A DNA stretch of 15,415 nt from Actinomycetota bacterium (GTDB taxonomy: Bacteria > Actinomycetota > Acidimicrobiia > Acidimicrobiales > Ilumatobacteraceae). Under the pieces are notes generated by a model. That model ran no database searches, had not been told where the DNA came from, and worked only from the letters and a program-made list of their open reading frames with translations. Both the position numbers and the translations under genes were made by a program. The first letter of the stretch is position 1; each line of letters starts with the position of its first letter. The DNA lies in NCBI GenBank assembly GCA_009705865.1, contig WLSJ01000026.1, forward strand, positions 1 to 15,415, given 5' to 3'. Shown here in pieces: positions 13,632 through 15,415 of the stretch.

Positions 13632-15095
13632 CTAGGGGTGATTTCGGGCAAATAACTGCCAATACGTATTCGCCCTGTACTCATGGAAATCAGCTGAGAC
13701 ACTGTTCCAGTCTGTGAGGTTCTGACCATCGAGATTCCGAGGCAGAAGGACATATTCAATGCCTTCTGCCAAGGGACTGCGTTGCCCTTCCGTCGACGTG
13801 TCTGGCCCGTACATCACGATACGAAACGGATTCGGGAATTGGTAAATCTCTTTCCGATGCGCCAAGTGAGGAGCTGTCGAATACAGGACCGAGATCTTGG
13901 CATCTTTCGGAACATAGCCATACATCTCGTTAGCAGCCAAAGCAACCGGATGCTGGGCTCCCCAATGTGGATACTCATCCATACGAAATGGCACATACGA
14001 CCACAACGAAGCGCACCATAAAGAACTAACAAGCACAACCGCTACCAAAATGCGTCGCATACCCATACCTACGCGACCCAATCCCACTATGACGGCAATC
14101 AACAGTGCAGGAACTGCCACTAACGAATAGTGATACTCGATGTGAAATTGGTACCAGAAATTGCTGACCGTATTGCCAACCAGCACGAGCGCGCTCACCA
14201 TTGCCACTTCAGGAGCCAACAGACTAAGCATTGCAAAGGGAGCGAACATCTTCCACCAATACATGACTCTTCCCTCGGAGGTGAGATAGCGAAATACGTT
14301 CGTCGGGTTGGTGACGCTCTCTTTGATGAAACCTGTAATTCCGCCGAACGGAATTCTCCATCCGTTGCGAGTAGGAACACCGATCAGATTTTTCATCAAG
14401 ACGAACATTCCGAGCAAGGCCGCGGTAATTCCGGCAGTGACAGTAAGAACCCCACGTCGCGTATCGCCGCGCATCGCTACCAACGCGCCAAGCGGCACAA
14501 TTACCAACAGCACGTCTTCTTTCACTAAAAGACACAACGCCACTGCAACCCAGTACCAACCCCACCGTTTCGATAGAGCCGCGACAATGGCGACCGGGAC
14601 AAAGAGACCGAGAAAAGAATCTGGGTGATAATTCTCAAAGATTGTGCCGTTCACTGCCGGATTTACCAGCCACACGATTGCAAACAAGCAACCCATCACT
14701 GCACTATTCAGATGACGACGTGCGAAGAAGAAGATCGGCAATGCTCCAGCCGCGACGACGAAAGACTGTAGAGCCAACAAGGTTTCTGTACCTGGCCAGA
14801 TCCAGTACAACGGGGCGACGAATATCAGAATGAGTGATGCGTGATCACCAAACAAATTTCGACCCATCAGTGTCACAAATGGTGCATGAAAACGCGACAG
14901 CAACCACACGCCCTGGTCATACAAACCAACGTCGTAGGAGGAAGTCCCTAATCCACGATGAATATCCCACTGCAGACGAGTTGTTGCAACGGCGTGAATA
15001 ACGCAAAGACCAATAACCAGGATTGTCCATGGGGAAATGCCCATAATTCTGGAACGCAACGTGGGGACTGCAGCACCAACGTCGTCTTGACTCAT
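13632..15095 (-). CDS. Polytopic membrane protein, DUF2079 family
   Basis: The 487-residue protein has many hydrophobic segments. The first is at about 22-38, several more fall between 85 and 345, and a hydrophilic C-terminal part follows from about 370. Motifs match my recollection of DUF2079: SSYDVGLYDQGVW (52-64), GDHASLILIFVAPLYW (83-98), ENYHPDSF (154-161) and VKEDVLL (191-197). DUF2079 proteins resemble GT-C glycosyltransferases with acidic and YD motifs in extracytoplasmic loops, but no reaction is established, so I assign none. It lies between nusB and pyrR, an interruption of the usual order. The ATG at 15095-15093 is ten bases after the nusB stop. No Shine-Dalgarno is visible, and the start codon sits at the centre of a perfect 16-base palindrome. 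A later ATG at 15044 (residue 18) is the alternative start. Confidence 0.85.
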   Translation of the reverse strand: MSQDDVGAAVPTLRSRIMGISPWTILVIGLCVIHAVATTRLQWDIHRGLGTSSYDVGLYDQGVWLLSRFHAPFVTLMGRNLFGDHASLILIFVAPLYWIWPGTETLLALQSFVVAAGALPIFFFARRHLNSAVMGCLFAIVWLVNPAVNGTIFENYHPDSFLGLFVPVAIVAALSKRWGWYWVAVALCLLVKEDVLLVIVPLGALVAMRGDTRRGVLTVTAGITAALLGMFVLMKNLIGVPTRNGWRIPFGGITGFIKESVTNPTNVFRYLTSEGRVMYWWKMFAPFAMLSLLAPEVAMVSALVLVGNTVSNFWYQFHIEYHYSLVAVPALLIAVIVGLGRVGMGMRRILVAVVLVSSLWCASLWSYVPFRMDEYPHWGAQHPVALAANEMYGYVPKDAKISVLYSTAPHLAHRKEIYQFPNPFRIVMYGPDTSTEGQRSPLAEGIEYVLLPRNLDGQNLTDWNSVSADFHEYRANTYWQLFARNHP

Positions 15096-15102
15096 GAGTC
15101 AA
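15087..15102. repeat. Perfect 16-bp palindrome over the DUF2079 gene start codon
   Basis: TTGACTCATGAGTCAA is identical to its own reverse complement. As RNA it can fold into a six-base-pair stem with a CAUG loop that displays the start codon. No T-run follows, so it is not a terminator. It may be a translational control element, an operator, or chance. Confidence 0.6.
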
Positions 15103-15105
15103 TAA

Positions 15106-15415
15106 TTACAGAACAGGGCGAGCAGTTTTTGCCACCGCCGCAAGCACCCCATTGACGAAGCGCCCTGAATCATCTGTGGAGAAGCGCTTTGCCAATTCAA
15201 CAGCTTCATCAATAACCACCGCAATCGGGACATCTGGTCGAGATGTCAGTTCATAGATGGCTAGTCGAAGAATGGCACGATCGAGGGCTGGCATGCGATC
15301 AAGCGCCCATCCCTTTGCGTGCAAAACGATTGCCTCATCAATGGCAACACGATGGGTCTCGATACCGTTCAATAATTCACCGGTGAGATCTGCAGATGCG
15401 ACTCCCCGGTCAGCC
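15106..15415 (-). CDS. nusB: Transcription antitermination factor NusB (5' end cut by window edge)
   Basis: About 102 C-terminal codons are visible and the frame stays open to the right edge, so the N-terminus is missing. NusB binds boxA RNA with NusE (S10) and promotes antitermination, mainly on rRNA operons. The C-terminal family pattern is clear: HAKGWALDRMPALDRAILRLAIYEL, then VPIAVVIDEAVELAKRFSTDDSGRFVNGVLAAV. The TTG at 15372, which gives an apparent 88-residue ORF, is internal and not the start, because the upstream codons (ending GVASADLTGELL) also fit the family. The stop lies ten bases before the DUF2079 gene. nusB upstream of pyr genes is a familiar actinobacterial neighbourhood. 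Confidence 0.95.
   Translation of the reverse strand, partial: ADRGVASADLTGELLNGIETHRVAIDEAIVLHAKGWALDRMPALDRAILRLAIYELTSRPDVPIAVVIDEAVELAKRFSTDDSGRFVNGVLAAVAKTARPVL

Noticed and set aside
13596..13634. Terminator for the DUF2079 gene just after its stop
   Set aside because: Only a four-base stem (AGCG/CGCT) without a T-run; the real terminator is further on and belongs to the pyr leader.

Overview
All convincing genes in this window lie on the minus strand. In transcription order, from high to low coordinate, they are: nusB (5' end cut by the right edge), a DUF2079-type membrane protein, a regulatory leader with a candidate 26-codon leader ORF, pyrR, pyrB, pyrC, carA, carB, pyrD, mihF, gmk, rpoZ, coaBC, metK and priA (3' end cut by the left edge). 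The order pyrR-pyrB-pyrC-carA-carB-(pyrF)-mihF-gmk-rpoZ-coaBC-metK with priA nearby is the actinobacterial one, known for example from mycobacteria. An mIHF-type nucleoid protein and a PriA that has lost its ATPase motifs also point to Actinobacteria. GC content is near one half, well below streptomycetes or mycobacteria. Together with the class-1 PyrD, this suggests a moderate-GC lineage such as Acidimicrobiia; that placement is inference.

Region by region (plus-strand coordinates): 1-1660 priA; 1657-2850 metK; 2864-4075 coaBC; 4117-4455 rpoZ; 4482-5036 gmk; 5033-5323 mihF; 5373-6323 pyrD; 6320-9616 carB; 9616-10704 carA; 10701-11990 pyrC; 11987-12937 pyrB; 12934-13479 pyrR; 13476-13613 pyr leader; 13632-15095 DUF2079 protein; 15106-15415 nusB. 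No stretch of 300 bases lacks a gene. The largest gaps are the roughly 150-base pyr leader and 49 bases between pyrD and mihF. I see no mobile elements, tRNAs, rRNAs or CRISPR arrays.

The pyr block makes UMP precursors: CarAB makes carbamoyl phosphate, PyrB condenses it with aspartate, PyrC closes the ring and PyrD oxidises dihydroorotate to orotate. Almost every junction is a 1- or 4-base stop/start overlap, which implies one polycistronic, translationally coupled transcript. The last steps (pyrE, pyrF) and the usual PyrK partner of a class 1B PyrD are absent from the window. Downstream genes serve GMP phosphorylation, RNA polymerase (omega), chromosome architecture (mIHF), coenzyme A, S-adenosylmethionine and replication restart.

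The most interesting part is the pyr leader. It contains, in order, an extended -10-like promoter element, a textbook PyrR-binding hairpin, a Shine-Dalgarno sequence directly at its 3' foot, a 26-codon ORF and, inside that ORF, a Rho-independent terminator. The ORF ends in an ATGA overlap with pyrR. This suggests that PyrR-UMP represses leader-ORF translation, which in turn would expose the terminator and uncouple pyrR. That would be a hybrid of the translational repression described in Mycobacterium and the attenuation described in Bacillus.
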